Assembly (NCBI RefSeq): GCF_003417465.1
Contig: NZ_QVMV01000007.1
Span: 185,825-249,824, forward strand
Source: Wenzhouxiangella sp. 15190
GTDB lineage: Bacteria > Pseudomonadota > Gammaproteobacteria > Xanthomonadales > Wenzhouxiangellaceae
Direction: 5' to 3'
DNA: 64,000 bases
The position numbers and the translations under genes were made by a program. Numbering within the stretch: the stretch's first letter is position 1; each line of letters opens with the position of its first letter. Below are positions 42,246 to 51,269 of the stretch, piece by piece. The notes beneath the pieces are model-generated. The model was not told where the DNA came from and did no database searches. It saw nothing but the letters and a program-made list of their open reading frames with translations.

Positions 42246-44891
42246 ATGTCCGCACGCGGAGACCAGCCCCGCACCCCCGTTCTTCGCCAGGAATACCGGC
42301 CACCGGAATGGTGGGTCGACCACGTCGAACTCGATTTCGACCTCGGCCTGTCCGAAACGCGGATTGTCAGCCGCATGACCGTTCGGCGCAATCCCGAAGT
42401 CGACGCCGCTCCACTGACCCTGTCCGGCGCCGGCCTGAAGACGCAACGCGTCGAGGTCGACGGCGAAGGGGTGCCGTTCGAGGAACGCCGCGACGAGGCC
42501 CTTGTCGTCGAGAACGTGCCCGAACGAGCCGTGGTCACCACCGAGGTGCTCGTTCATCCCGACCGAAACACCGCGCTCGAGGGTCTTTACCGGTCGGGCT
42601 CCATGTTGCTGACCCAGTGCGAGGCCGAGGGATTTCGCAAGATCACCTGGTTCCCCGACCGGCCCGACGTCATGGCGACCTACCGCGTTCGCCTGGCCGG
42701 CGATCGCGAACGCTTCCCCGTATTGCTGTCCAACGGCAACTGCGTCGAGACCGGCGAACTCGACGATGGCCGCCATTTCGCGGTCTGGGACGACCCGTTC
42801 CCCAAGCCGAGCTACCTGTTCGCCGTGGTCGCGGGTGAGCTCGACGTGCTGGAAGACACGTTCACGACACGCTCCGGCCGCGAAGTGAAGCTCAAGATCT
42901 ACTCCGAAGCGGAGAACATATCGCGGCTCGATCACGCCATGGACAGCCTCAAGCGCTCGATGGCCTGGGACGAAGCCCGTTTCGGACTGGAATACGATCT
43001 CGACGTCTTCCACGTCGTCGCCACCCACGACTTCAACATGGGTGCGATGGAGAACAAGAGCCTCAACATCTTCAACGCCCGCTACGTGCTGGCCGACCGC
43101 GAGACGGCCACCGATGGCGACTACGAGGGAATCGAGTCGGTCATCGCCCATGAGTACTTCCATAACTGGACCGGCAACCGCGTCACCTGCCGCGACTGGT
43201 TCCAGCTCACCCTCAAGGAAGGCCTGACCGTCTACCGCGACCAGGAATTCACCGCCGACCAGCGCTCCCGGGGCGTCAAGCGCATCCAGGACGTCTCCGA
43301 TCTGATGGCGCGCCAGTTCCCGGAAGATGCCGGCCCCATGGCGCATCCGATCCGGCCCGAGCGCTACGTCGAGATCAATAACTTCTACACCGCCACCGTC
43401 TACGAAAAGGGCGCACAGGTCGTTCGCATGTACGAGACCCTGCTCGGCCGGGACGGCTTCCGCCGCGGCATGGATCTGTACTTCGAGCGCCATGACGGCC
43501 AGGCGGTCACCTGCGACGACTTCCGGCACGCCATGGCCGATGCCAACGACACCGACCTGGAACAGTTCGAACGCTGGTATCGCCAGGTCGGCACGCCCCG
43601 GGTCGAGGCGAACACACGCTTCGACGAAGACAGTGGTGAACTGGCGCTGACACTCGCCCAGAGCCTGCCCGAGCACCCGGACAATCGCGCCATCGATGCG
43701 TTGATGATTCCGGTCAAGGTCGGCTTTCTCGATGCCGACAACCGGCCGCTGCCGGTCACCCTGGCCGGCGAGACCGAGCCGGGTCCGGAAACCCGCCTGC
43801 TGGTACTCACCGAAAAGGAGACCGAATTCCGCTTCACGGGATTGCCCGCCGATGCGCTGCCGTCGCTGCTGAGGGACTTCTCGGCCCCGGTCAAGCTCGA
43901 CTACGACTGGTCGAGCCGTGACCTGGCACGCCTGGCCGGTTTCGACAGCGATCCCTTCAGCCGCTGGCGTGCCATGCGGGTCTTGAGCGAGCGCGTACTG
44001 GGGGATTGGATCGAAGGGCGTCAGGATCACGATTCCGAACTGCTGATCGAGGCCTGGGCGGCCGTGCTCGAGCATTCCGACAGCGATCCCGCGCTGGCCG
44101 CCGAGCTATTGAGCCTGCCCTCGGAAGGCGAGCTCGCCCAGGACCGCGACCCGGTCGATGTCGAAGCCATTCATTCCGCCCGCAACGAATTGCTCGGCCT
44201 GCTGGGGCAACGACTCGAGAACAAGCTTCTCGAGCGCTTCGAGACCCTGGCGCCGAGCGGCGTCTGGTCTTCGGACGGGCCGGATGCCGCCCGCCGGCGC
44301 CTGCGCAATGTCGCCCTGGGCCTGCTGGCCGCCGCCGGAGCGGATCCGGCCAGCGAACTGGCCTCGAGGCATTACGCACGGGCCGACAACATGACCGACC
44401 GTCTCGCCGCGTTCCGCACGCTGGTGCACAATGGCCTTGAGGGTGCCAACGAGGCGCTGGCCGATTTCGAGCAGCGCTTTGCCGGCGATCCGCTGGTCAT
44501 GGACAAGTGGTTCGCTGTCCAGGCCACGCGTTCGGACGAGTCGACGGTCGACGATGTGCGGCGCCTGATGGAGCACGAGGCATTCCGCCTCAACAACCCC
44601 AACAAGGTGCGGGCACTGATCGGCGCGATGGCCATGACCAATCCGATGGCCTTCCACCGCGCCGACGGCGACGGCTATCGACTGATCGGCGAAGTGCTCG
44701 ACACGCTCGACGAAATCAATCCGCAGGTCGGCGCCCGGCTGGCCACCACCTTCAACCGCTGGCGCGCATACGACAACAAGCGCTCGGCCATGATGAAGGA
44801 ACAGCTGCAGAAACTGGCGGCCAAGAAGGGCCTGTCGCCCCACATCGAAGAAATCGTCACAGCTGCCTTGCGCGATCGCAGTGGGGGTTGA
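42246..44891 (+). CDS. pepN: Aminopeptidase N
   Basis: I start at the ATG at 42246, six bases after AGGAG (42235-42239); a long in-frame extension upstream is antisense to the dehydratase gene and rejected. The 881-residue M1 metallopeptidase has the exopeptidase motif GAMEN at residue 266, zinc ligands H302 and H306 in HEYFH, and E325 in LKEGL. Length fits E. coli PepN (870). It removes N-terminal residues from peptides in the cytoplasm. A perfect TATAAT at 42212-42217 is the likely -10. Confidence 0.98.
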   Translation: MSARGDQPRTPVLRQEYRPPEWWVDHVELDFDLGLSETRIVSRMTVRRNPEVDAAPLTLSGAGLKTQRVEVDGEGVPFEERRDEALVVENVPERAVVTTEVLVHPDRNTALEGLYRSGSMLLTQCEAEGFRKITWFPDRPDVMATYRVRLAGDRERFPVLLSNGNCVETGELDDGRHFAVWDDPFPKPSYLFAVVAGELDVLEDTFTTRSGREVKLKIYSEAENISRLDHAMDSLKRSMAWDEARFGLEYDLDVFHVVATHDFNMGAMENKSLNIFNARYVLADRETATDGDYEGIESVIAHEYFHNWTGNRVTCRDWFQLTLKEGLTVYRDQEFTADQRSRGVKRIQDVSDLMARQFPEDAGPMAHPIRPERYVEINNFYTATVYEKGAQVVRMYETLLGRDGFRRGMDLYFERHDGQAVTCDDFRHAMADANDTDLEQFERWYRQVGTPRVEANTRFDEDSGELALTLAQSLPEHPDNRAIDALMIPVKVGFLDADNRPLPVTLAGETEPGPETRLLVLTEKETEFRFTGLPADALPSLLRDFSAPVKLDYDWSSRDLARLAGFDSDPFSRWRAMRVLSERVLGDWIEGRQDHDSELLIEAWAAVLEHSDSDPALAAELLSLPSEGELAQDRDPVDVEAIHSARNELLGLLGQRLENKLLERFETLAPSGVWSSDGPDAARRRLRNVALGLLAAAGADPASELASRHYARADNMTDRLAAFRTLVHNGLEGANEALADFEQRFAGDPLVMDKWFAVQATRSDESTVDDVRRLMEHEAFRLNNPNKVRALIGAMAMTNPMAFHRADGDGYRLIGEVLDTLDEINPQVGARLATTFNRWRAYDNKRSAMMKEQLQKLAAKKGLSPHIEEIVTAALRDRSGG

Positions 44892-44894
44892 TTC

Positions 44895-45147
44895 TTAAAA
44901 CCTTTAAAACGCAAAGACGCGAAGCAGCAAAGGACGCAAAGAAATAAAGAAATTAAGAAATAAAAAGTGCTTGATTGACGGGTCTCATCAGACTCGAGCG
45001 CTGACTCATCGGGTCGAGCTTTTGGGAACACAGCAAAAGGCTTTCCGTGTATCCGGTGACTTCTATGGATACATGATTCTTCTATTTCCTTTTTCTTTTC
45101 TTCGCGCTCTTTGCTGCTTTGCGTCTTTGCGTTTAAAAGGTTTTTAT
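44895..45147. repeat. Palindromic repeat element, family 1, copy B
   Basis: The left arm (44895-44965) reads AAAACCTTTAAAACGCAAAG, then ACGCGAAGCAGC; the right arm (45082-45147) gives the reverse complement ending CGTCTTTGCGTTTAAAAGG. The core of about 115 bp is unlike the other copies and lacks the CCACGG inner arms. The right arm supplies the stop codon and last residues of the leftward amidase gene (stop at 45133). Confidence 0.9.
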
Positions 45148-45711
45148 CCCAGAGCGCTTCAGAGGGACTCTCGATTCGATTTCGTCCCAGGGAAACAGCG
45201 GCCCGGGGTCGACTTTTCTTCTGACCTTGATTGCCGGGTCGTCGCTGGCGTCGACAATGCCGATGTCGAGTTCGTCGTGGCCGGCAATGTAGTGCAGGTT
45301 GGGCAGCTTCGCCCGCAGTGTCTCCAGTAGTCCCACCAGTGCCTCGATCTGCGGCGGACTGTAGTCCTCGGCCCAGTCCTGGTTGCGGCTATCGAGCCAG
45401 TGCGGCCAGCGGCCGCGGTTGACCAGCTCGATACCGATCGACTTGCGGTTGTACCCGCGCACGTGGTGCGCCACGCGCTCGAGCGGCACCCACTGCAAGA
45501 CGCTACCGTCGCGGTCGACATAGAAATGCCCACTGTTGCCGGTCTGCGAGTTCCGGTGATGAATCCGCTCGCCATACTCCCGCGCCGTCTCCAGGTCGGG
45601 CAACTCGGTCGCGTGAATCACCACCAGCTCGATCGCCTCGATGGATCGCTCATCAAGTCGATCAACGTAACTAAGCGGGGTGTAGTCGATGTTCGGCATC
45701 GTCAAAGTCAT
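45133..45711 (-). CDS. AmpD-type N-acetylmuramoyl-L-alanine amidase
   Basis: I start at the ATG at 45711 (MTLTMPNIDYTPL); a longer frame opening at 45813 would be read from repeat copy C. The 192-residue Amidase_2 domain keeps the Zn ligands H33 (VVIHATE), H145 (AGHDELD) and D168 (KVDPGPLFPW), as in AmpD. SGHFYVDRDGSVLQWVPL and SIGIELVN are conserved. It cleaves the muramyl-alanine bond of peptidoglycan or anhydro-muropeptides. With no signal peptide at this start it would be cytoplasmic like AmpD. The gene lies exactly between two copies of the family 1 repeat. Confidence 0.88.
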   Translation of the reverse strand: MTLTMPNIDYTPLSYVDRLDERSIEAIELVVIHATELPDLETAREYGERIHHRNSQTGNSGHFYVDRDGSVLQWVPLERVAHHVRGYNRKSIGIELVNRGRWPHWLDSRNQDWAEDYSPPQIEALVGLLETLRAKLPNLHYIAGHDELDIGIVDASDDPAIKVRRKVDPGPLFPWDEIESRVPLKRSGIKTF

Positions 45712-45725
45712 GGAGCAGGAAAGTC

Positions 45726-45996
45726 CTATAAACGCAAAGACGCAAAGCAGCAAAGAACGCGAAGAAATGAAAGAATTAAAGAATACTGGAACCACGGAGG
45801 GCACGGAATACACGGAATTGAAGAAAGAAATCGTGGATGATTCTCACGGAGGCCCTATGCCGTCGGACACATGCCTCGGCAACCATGAGTGCCCAAGCAG
45901 CCCCTTCCGTGCTTTCCGTGTATTCCGTGGTTCCATTGTTTTTTCTTCTTTGCGTACTTTGCTGCTTCGCGTCTTTGCGTTTTAAAGGTTTTGATT
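45726..45996. repeat. Palindromic repeat element, family 1, copy C
   Basis: The left arm (45727-45819) has AACGCAAAGACGCAAAGCAGC and CCACGGAGGGCACGG; the right arm (45907-45994) has CCGTGTATTCCGTGGTTCC and CGCGTCTTTGCGTTTTAAAGG. The core is about 85 bp. It begins 15 bases before the amidase start codon and ends two bases before the stop of the amidohydrolase, so it fills the entire gap between the two genes. Confidence 0.92.
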
Positions 45997-45997
45997 T

Positions 45998-47332
45998 TTA
46001 GGTCTCACCCGCCCGCTCGGCTATCGCTTCCAGCGCGGCGTCGAGCCGCTCGCGATCGAACCACTCCCCGGCGCGCATCACGCCCTGGATGGAGCGTGTG
46101 TTGCCGATATCTTCGAGCGGATTGTTCTCCAGCAGCACCACGTCGGCCACGCAGCCGGGTTCGAGGCAGCCGCGGTTGGTCTCGCCCAGGTAGTCGGCCA
46201 CGTTGGTGGTGGCCGTCGCCAGCGCCTCGGCCGGGCTCAAGCCGGCTTCGACATAAATGGCCAGTTCGTGGTGGATGGCATCACCGGGGATGCTCAGGAT
46301 TTGCGGCGAGTCGGCGCCGGCCAGGATCAACGCCCCGGCTTCGTGCAGTTCGCGGATCAAGCGGCGGCGCAATTCGACATAGCGTTGCGCGCCTTCCTCG
46401 GAGTCATAGCTCTGCCGGAGTTGCTTGACCCGCTCGCGCCAGCGTGCCGCCATGTCCGCCGGAATCCAGCGCATCGCGTCGCGCTGCATCAGCGCCTCGA
46501 CGTCGCCGGTTGCCCAGTTTTCGACGAGGCTCTGGGTCGGCACGTTGGCGACGCCGGCCTCTGCGGTTCTTCGGGCCAGTTCGGGAATGCGTTCGGCATT
46601 CATGCCTTCGATCAGGTTGACGCCGAACAGGCCCGGGTCGGTGCCGTGCAGCTCGTGGTCCTCCGGCACCATCTTCTGCGCATAGCCGTCGAGATGATCG
46701 ATCGTGCCCTGGTCGGATTCCAGCACGCGATCGACGCCGACCGCCACCGAGACATGGCCGGAATAATCGATACCGAGCCGATCGGCGGTTTGCGCGATGA
46801 CATCGAAGACCTCCGGCCACAGCCCCGGGTGCAGCTTGAGCAGGTCGTAACCGGCCTCGTGCTGCGCGAGCGTCATGCGGCGCGCCCCTTCCGGAGACGA
46901 CACCGAGCTGCCGTTGAACGAGGGCCCGGAAGTGATCAGCCGCGGCCCCGGAATTTCGCCGTCGGCAAGCTGCTGGCGCAGTGTCAGGTGACCGGGCTCG
47001 CCCAGCATGCCGCGGATGGTGGTCATGCCGTGGGCCAGCCACAGCATCAGGGTGTCGTTCACCCGCTGCTCACCGGCGCGCATCGGCGGTACGTGTGCAT
47101 GCATCTCCGCCAGGCCCGGAATCAGATAGCCCGCCGTCTCGACGATCTCGTCGGCCTCGGCGGGGTCGATCGAATCGGCGTCGACGACGAACCCGTCACG
47201 AACACCGACGCGCGTCGGTTCGGACACGGACGCCTTTTCAACATCGACCAGGCGGACATTCTCGAAAATCAGCGACTCGGCCTGCGCGCCGAGTGCCAGC
47301 GTGAGCATCAGGGCTGCGATCACAGTACGCAT
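45998..47332 (-). CDS. Secreted amidohydrolase family protein
   Basis: I start at the ATG at 47332, six bases after GGAGGA, giving 444 residues with a signal peptide (RTVIAALMLTLALGAQA). It is an imidazolonepropionase-like amidohydrolase with metal-binding EMHAHV near residue 68, LLKLHPGL, the histidine in DYSGHVSV and TIDHLDGYAQ, and LAGADSPQI carrying the catalytic Asp. The probable location is the periplasm, and the substrate is unknown. It has only distant similarity in layout to the enzyme at 9450-10742. It stands between family 1 repeat copies C and D. Confidence 0.87.
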   Translation of the reverse strand: MRTVIAALMLTLALGAQAESLIFENVRLVDVEKASVSEPTRVGVRDGFVVDADSIDPAEADEIVETAGYLIPGLAEMHAHVPPMRAGEQRVNDTLMLWLAHGMTTIRGMLGEPGHLTLRQQLADGEIPGPRLITSGPSFNGSSVSSPEGARRMTLAQHEAGYDLLKLHPGLWPEVFDVIAQTADRLGIDYSGHVSVAVGVDRVLESDQGTIDHLDGYAQKMVPEDHELHGTDPGLFGVNLIEGMNAERIPELARRTAEAGVANVPTQSLVENWATGDVEALMQRDAMRWIPADMAARWRERVKQLRQSYDSEEGAQRYVELRRRLIRELHEAGALILAGADSPQILSIPGDAIHHELAIYVEAGLSPAEALATATTNVADYLGETNRGCLEPGCVADVVLLENNPLEDIGNTRSIQGVMRAGEWFDRERLDAALEAIAERAGET

Positions 47333-47376
47333 GAGACTTCCTCCGGGGGTGGACTCATTCAGTGTACTCCGGCTGA

Positions 47377-47545
47377 AAAACCTTTCAAACGCAAAATGAT
47401 AAGACCCTGTAACCACGGAAAACACTGAAAGCACGGAAGAAACTGATGGGTCAGCCATGTGCCCTGAGCTCGTCTTCGACGGTAGTGCATCCTCCGGGAG
47501 CCCTGTCAACAATTTCAAAAAAACCGTGTATTCCGTGGTTCCTCT
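47377..47545. repeat. Palindromic repeat element, family 1, degenerate copy D
   Basis: The left side has AAAACCTTTCAAACGCAAA, then TAACCACGGAAAACACTG and GCACGGAA. The right side (47523-47544) keeps only ACCGTGTATTCCGTGGTTCC. The outer right arm with the CTTTGCG motif is lost, so this is a decayed copy. The gap 47333-47701 holds this element and otherwise no gene I can support. Confidence 0.8.
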
Positions 47546-47701
47546 TTTTCGCCCTCTCCACGCCAGCCGCGATTGCCGCGCGGGCACCGAGCCCGCGCAC
47601 CGGCAACGGGGGCGGCAATCATGACCACTGGCACAGTATCGTCCACGCGCAAACGGTTACAATAGCCATCTAATATTCATCGAACCGACCGGAATTCGAA
47701 C

Positions 47702-48361
47702 ATGTCGCTCAATCTCGAACAGGCCCGTTCCAACATGGTCGAGCAGCAGGTACGTACCTGGGAAGTGCTCGACCCGCTGGTGCTCGAAGCATTGCGTGAA
47801 GTCCCGCGAGAAGATTTTGCGCCTTCCGATTATCGGCGCATGGCATTCTCCGATCTGCGCATTCCGCTGCCCCATGATCAGTTCATGATGAAGCCTATCG
47901 AGGAGGGCCGGATGCTCCAGAGCCTGGAAATCCAGCCCGGTCAGCGCGTGCTGGAAATCGGCACCGGCTCGGGTTTCACGGCGGCCTGCCTGGCGTACAT
48001 GGGTGCCTCGGTGTTGAGCATCGACATCTTCGAGGAACTGACCGAGCGGGCACGGCGCCGCTTCAAGCGTCTGGCCATCGACGGTATCGAAGTCAGGCAA
48101 GCCGACGCGCTGGGCGATTTCGACCCGGGCGAGACGTTCGATGCCGTTGCGGTTACCGGCTCGGCCGCGGAAGTGCCCGAGCGTTTCCGCCAGTGGGTCA
48201 AGCCCGGCGGGCGCCTGTTCGCCGTGCGCGGTTTCAGCCCGGTGATGGAGGCAATCTCCATGACCCGTTCCGAGCACGATCACTGGCAGGTCGACAGCCT
48301 GTTCGACACCGACCTGCCGCGGCTGGTCGGGGCCGAGGATCGTCCGCAATTCGAATTCTGA
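47702..48361 (+). CDS. Protein-L-isoaspartate O-methyltransferase family protein
   Basis: The 219-residue protein shows the PCMT pattern: MVEQQVRTWEVLDPLVLEAL, VPREDFAP, SAM-binding VLEIGTGSGFTAACLA near residue 85 and AVAVTGSAAEVPERF in place of the usual post-motif. These tolC-linked Pcm-like proteins form a group apart from true Pcm, and may not repair isoaspartate. It precedes tolC by 18 bases, a common gammaproteobacterial pairing. Confidence 0.88.
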   Translation: MSLNLEQARSNMVEQQVRTWEVLDPLVLEALREVPREDFAPSDYRRMAFSDLRIPLPHDQFMMKPIEEGRMLQSLEIQPGQRVLEIGTGSGFTAACLAYMGASVLSIDIFEELTERARRRFKRLAIDGIEVRQADALGDFDPGETFDAVAVTGSAAEVPERFRQWVKPGGRLFAVRGFSPVMEAISMTRSEHDHWQVDSLFDTDLPRLVGAEDRPQFEF

Positions 48362-48379
48362 TCAACCTCTCAAGCCGGA

Positions 48380-49741
48380 ATGACCATGATCAATCGCAAG
48401 CAAGTTTTTCTGTCCCTGGCCGTCGCCCTGGGGCTGAGTACTTCGGCCCAGGCCGTCGATCTGATGGGCGTCTATGAACTGGCCCAGAGCCACGACGCGG
48501 AAATCCGCGCTGCCGAACAACAGCTCAACGCTGCCGGTGAGAGCCCCGTGCAGGCACGGGCCAGCCTGCTGCCGACAGTCTCGGCCTCCGCCGGAAAAAC
48601 CATTGGATCGTCGACCACGACCATCGCAGGAACGGAGCTGGACTCCGAAGACTCCGATACCGAGAACTGGGGCGTGACCTTGCGCCAGAGCATCTATGAC
48701 GATGCCAACTACGGGCGTCTCGACCGCAGCCGGGCCGAGTTCAGCGCGGCCGAAGCCCAGTATCGCGAAGCCTGGCAGAACTTCCTGTTCCGCGTCTCGC
48801 AACGCTACTTCGACGTGCTGACCGCGCTCGATTCCGTGCGTTTCGCCAAGGCGGAAGAAACGGCGCTCAAGCGCCAGTTCGAACAGGCCGAGCAGCGTTT
48901 CGAAGTCGGCCTGGCCGCCGTGACCGACGTGCACGAAGCACGTGCTGTCTACGATGCCGCCCGTGCGCGGGTGATCACCGCCGAGAATGCGCTCGAAGAC
49001 GCCCGAGATGCGCTGCGGGAAGTCGCCGGCGCCTGGTTCGAGAACTTCGCCCGCCTGGCCCAGGATATTCCACTGGACATGCCCGAGCCCTCCGACGTCG
49101 AGGAGTGGGTTGCTCGCGCGCTGGACTTCAATCCCCAGCTCCTGCAGCAGCGTTCACAGGTCGACGTCGCCCAGGCGGACTTGCGCATCGCCCGCGCCGG
49201 CCATCTGCCGACCCTGGGGCTGGAGGCCGGCTATACCGATTTCACCAACAACGAATGGGTCGGGCGCGATCCGGCGACGCAGGAACCGTTGGGGTCGGCG
49301 ACGCTGGAAAATCAGGGCTGGGAAGTGGGCGTGACCCTCAACGTTCCGATCTTCTCCGGGTTCGCCACGCAGTCGCAGCGCCACCAGGCCGGCTATTCGC
49401 TGCGCGCCGCCGATGCCACCCTGTCGGCCACCCAGCGTTCGGTCAAACGCCAGACCGAAACGGCCTACCGCGCCATCGTGGCCGGCATCCAGGAAGTCGA
49501 GGCCCGTCGCCAGGCCCTGGTTTCGGCCGATAGCGCGCTCGAAGCCACCAACGCCGGCTTCGAAGTGGGCACCCGAACCATCGTGGACGTGCTCAACGCC
49601 GAGCAGCGTTTCTTCCAGGCCGAGCGCAACTACTCCGACGCACGCCACCAGTTCATTCTCAACCAGCTCCGCTTGCGCCAGTTCGCCGGCGTGCTCGAAG
49701 AAGACGACCTCACCTGGGTGAATCAGCTTCTCACCGATTGA
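48380..49741 (+). CDS. tolC: TolC outer-membrane channel protein
   Basis: The 453-residue protein has a signal peptide ending STSAQA, and the two structural repeats of outer-membrane efflux proteins, each with long amphipathic helices (residues about 30-230 and 240-445). DLMGVYELAQSHDAEIRAAE near the start and FEVGTRTIVDVLNAEQRFFQAERNYSDAR in the second repeat are diagnostic. It forms the trimeric exit duct for type I secretion and RND pumps. The start could also be the ATG at 48386. Palindromic element G begins seven bases after the stop. Confidence 0.95.
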   Translation: MTMINRKQVFLSLAVALGLSTSAQAVDLMGVYELAQSHDAEIRAAEQQLNAAGESPVQARASLLPTVSASAGKTIGSSTTTIAGTELDSEDSDTENWGVTLRQSIYDDANYGRLDRSRAEFSAAEAQYREAWQNFLFRVSQRYFDVLTALDSVRFAKAEETALKRQFEQAEQRFEVGLAAVTDVHEARAVYDAARARVITAENALEDARDALREVAGAWFENFARLAQDIPLDMPEPSDVEEWVARALDFNPQLLQQRSQVDVAQADLRIARAGHLPTLGLEAGYTDFTNNEWVGRDPATQEPLGSATLENQGWEVGVTLNVPIFSGFATQSQRHQAGYSLRAADATLSATQRSVKRQTETAYRAIVAGIQEVEARRQALVSADSALEATNAGFEVGTRTIVDVLNAEQRFFQAERNYSDARHQFILNQLRLRQFAGVLEEDDLTWVNQLLTD

Positions 49742-49747
49742 ATGTAC

Positions 49748-49955
49748 GGAATCCTCTGAAAACGTAGCGAGCGGGTGGCTGACGGTGGCCGCCGGAGCGC
49801 AGGAACCGGAGTGTATATGCGAATACATGAGGATTCCGAGCACGCGCTTTACGGCACTACGCCTCGGCTTCTTTCCTGCGGAAAGCCGCCAAGGCTCCGT
49901 TGCCTACGCTGCCGGACGCCGTCAGGCGCACGCGCAGTAGTTTTCAGAGGATTCC
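49748..49955. mobile_element. 208-bp MITE-like palindromic element between tolC and waaA
   Basis: GGAATCCTCTGAAAAC (49748-49763) is an exact 16-bp inverted repeat of 49940-49955. The similarity continues inward for about 45 bp (GTAGCGAGCGGGTGGCTGAC versus TACTGCGCGTGCGCCTGAC on the other strand). No coding region or target-site duplication is visible. The right end covers the last codons and stop of waaA (TGA at 49944-49946); the left end starts seven bases after the tolC stop. The position and symmetry suggest a non-autonomous mobile element or a two-way hairpin terminator. Confidence 0.7.
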
Positions 49956-51197
49956 ATCGAGGAGTTTGAGGGTGCGGCGCACACTCCCGCGCCCGTTTTC
50001 CACCACCTCCAGCGCCGCGCGCCCGTATTCCAGCGCGCGCTGCGGATCCTCCCAGATCGACAACACCGCCCGGGCCAGCCCGTCGGCATCCTGCACTTCG
50101 ATCAGCGCGCCGTTGTCGCGCAGGGCCTCGGCCGAGTCGGCCTGCTGATGCAGGTGCGCTCCGGCGATGACGGCCTTGCCGAAGGCGGCCGGTTCGAGCA
50201 GGTTGTGTCCGCCGATGTCGACCAGGCTGCCGCCGACGAAGGCGGCCGGTGCCGCCGCGTAGCAGGACAGCAGTATGCCGATGCGATCGACCAGCACGAC
50301 GGCCGTTTCCAGCTCGATCAGCTGCCCGATGGGCTGATGCTTCAGGCCGGCTTTCTCGATCAGTGTCCGAATTTCGTCGCTGCGCTCGGGATGGCGGGGC
50401 GCGAGAATCAGCAGGGCCTCGGGTCGTCGTTCGCGCAGCCGCGCGTGGGCATCGAGCACGATCGCCTCCTCGCCCGGGCGCGTGCTGCCGGCCACCCAGG
50501 TTGGGCGCTCACCCCATTCGCTGCGCAGTTTGCGCACCGTCTCGCCCAGGTCGTCGGGAATGACACGGTCGAACTTGAGATTGCCCGCGACCGCGATCCG
50601 GTCTTCATCCAGGCCCAGTTCACCGAAGCGTCGCGCATCGTCCTCGCTCTGGCAGATGGCCAGGTCGACCGATGAAAGCGCGCCGGCAAACAGCGAGTGA
50701 AATCGCCGATAACGTTTCATGGCCGAGGGTGCCAGCCGGGCGTTGACCAGCACCAGGGGAATGGCGCGCTTGCTGCAGCCGCGATAGAGCTCCGGCCAGA
50801 TCTCGGTTTCGGCTACCATGGCCAGCCGCGGCCGGATGCGCTTGAGCCAGCGACTGACGGCCCAGGGTGTGTCCAGCGGTGCGAAGACCGTGTCAACCCG
50901 GTCCCCGAAGCGCCGGATGGCCTCGGCCCGGCCGGTGACGGTCATCGTGCTGATGACCAGGCGATGATCCGGATAACGCTCGAGCATCGCCGTGACCAGG
51001 GCAGCGACGGCATTGACTTCGCCCACCGAGGCGGCGTGCAGCCACAGCACCGGCTGCTGGCTGTCGAGGCGGGGTACGCTGCCCAGACGTTCTCGCCAGC
51101 GTGCGCGCAGTTCGGCCGGGCCGGCAATCTTCCAGCGCAGCCACACAAGCGCAAGCGGCGCGATGAGCACAATGAGCAAACGGTAGACTGCAAGCAT
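49944..51197 (-). CDS. waaA: 3-deoxy-D-manno-octulosonic acid transferase WaaA
   Basis: The 417-residue enzyme has an N-terminal membrane anchor (LLIVLIAPLALVWL), the active-site region LWLHAASVGEVNA near residue 51, ETEIWPELYRGC, AGNLKFD, and the GT-B C-terminal FVGGSLVDIGGHNLLEPAAFG. It attaches Kdo to lipid IVA at the inner membrane. The last residues (GIL, stop) come from the inverted repeat of the 49748-49955 element. It is divergent from lpxL, 72 bases apart. Confidence 0.97.
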   Translation of the reverse strand: MLAVYRLLIVLIAPLALVWLRWKIAGPAELRARWRERLGSVPRLDSQQPVLWLHAASVGEVNAVAALVTAMLERYPDHRLVISTMTVTGRAEAIRRFGDRVDTVFAPLDTPWAVSRWLKRIRPRLAMVAETEIWPELYRGCSKRAIPLVLVNARLAPSAMKRYRRFHSLFAGALSSVDLAICQSEDDARRFGELGLDEDRIAVAGNLKFDRVIPDDLGETVRKLRSEWGERPTWVAGSTRPGEEAIVLDAHARLRERRPEALLILAPRHPERSDEIRTLIEKAGLKHQPIGQLIELETAVVLVDRIGILLSCYAAAPAAFVGGSLVDIGGHNLLEPAAFGKAVIAGAHLHQQADSAEALRDNGALIEVQDADGLARAVLSIWEDPQRALEYGRAALEVVENGRGSVRRTLKLLDGIL

Positions 51198-51269
51198 GAC
51201 GGCGACGAGTTTACTTCATGATCCGGTCCCGGGCCGGATTGTCGGCTTCGGCGAGAGACGGTAATCCGC

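Noticed and set aside
42231..44075. 614-residue leftward frame antisense to pepN
   Set aside because: No recognisable domain, and pepN is certain on the other strand.
45711..45813. N-terminal extension of the amidase (FFNSFISSRSLLLCVFAF) as a signal peptide
   Set aside because: The extension is read from the left arm of repeat copy C; the same hydrophobic translation arises at any copy of the element.
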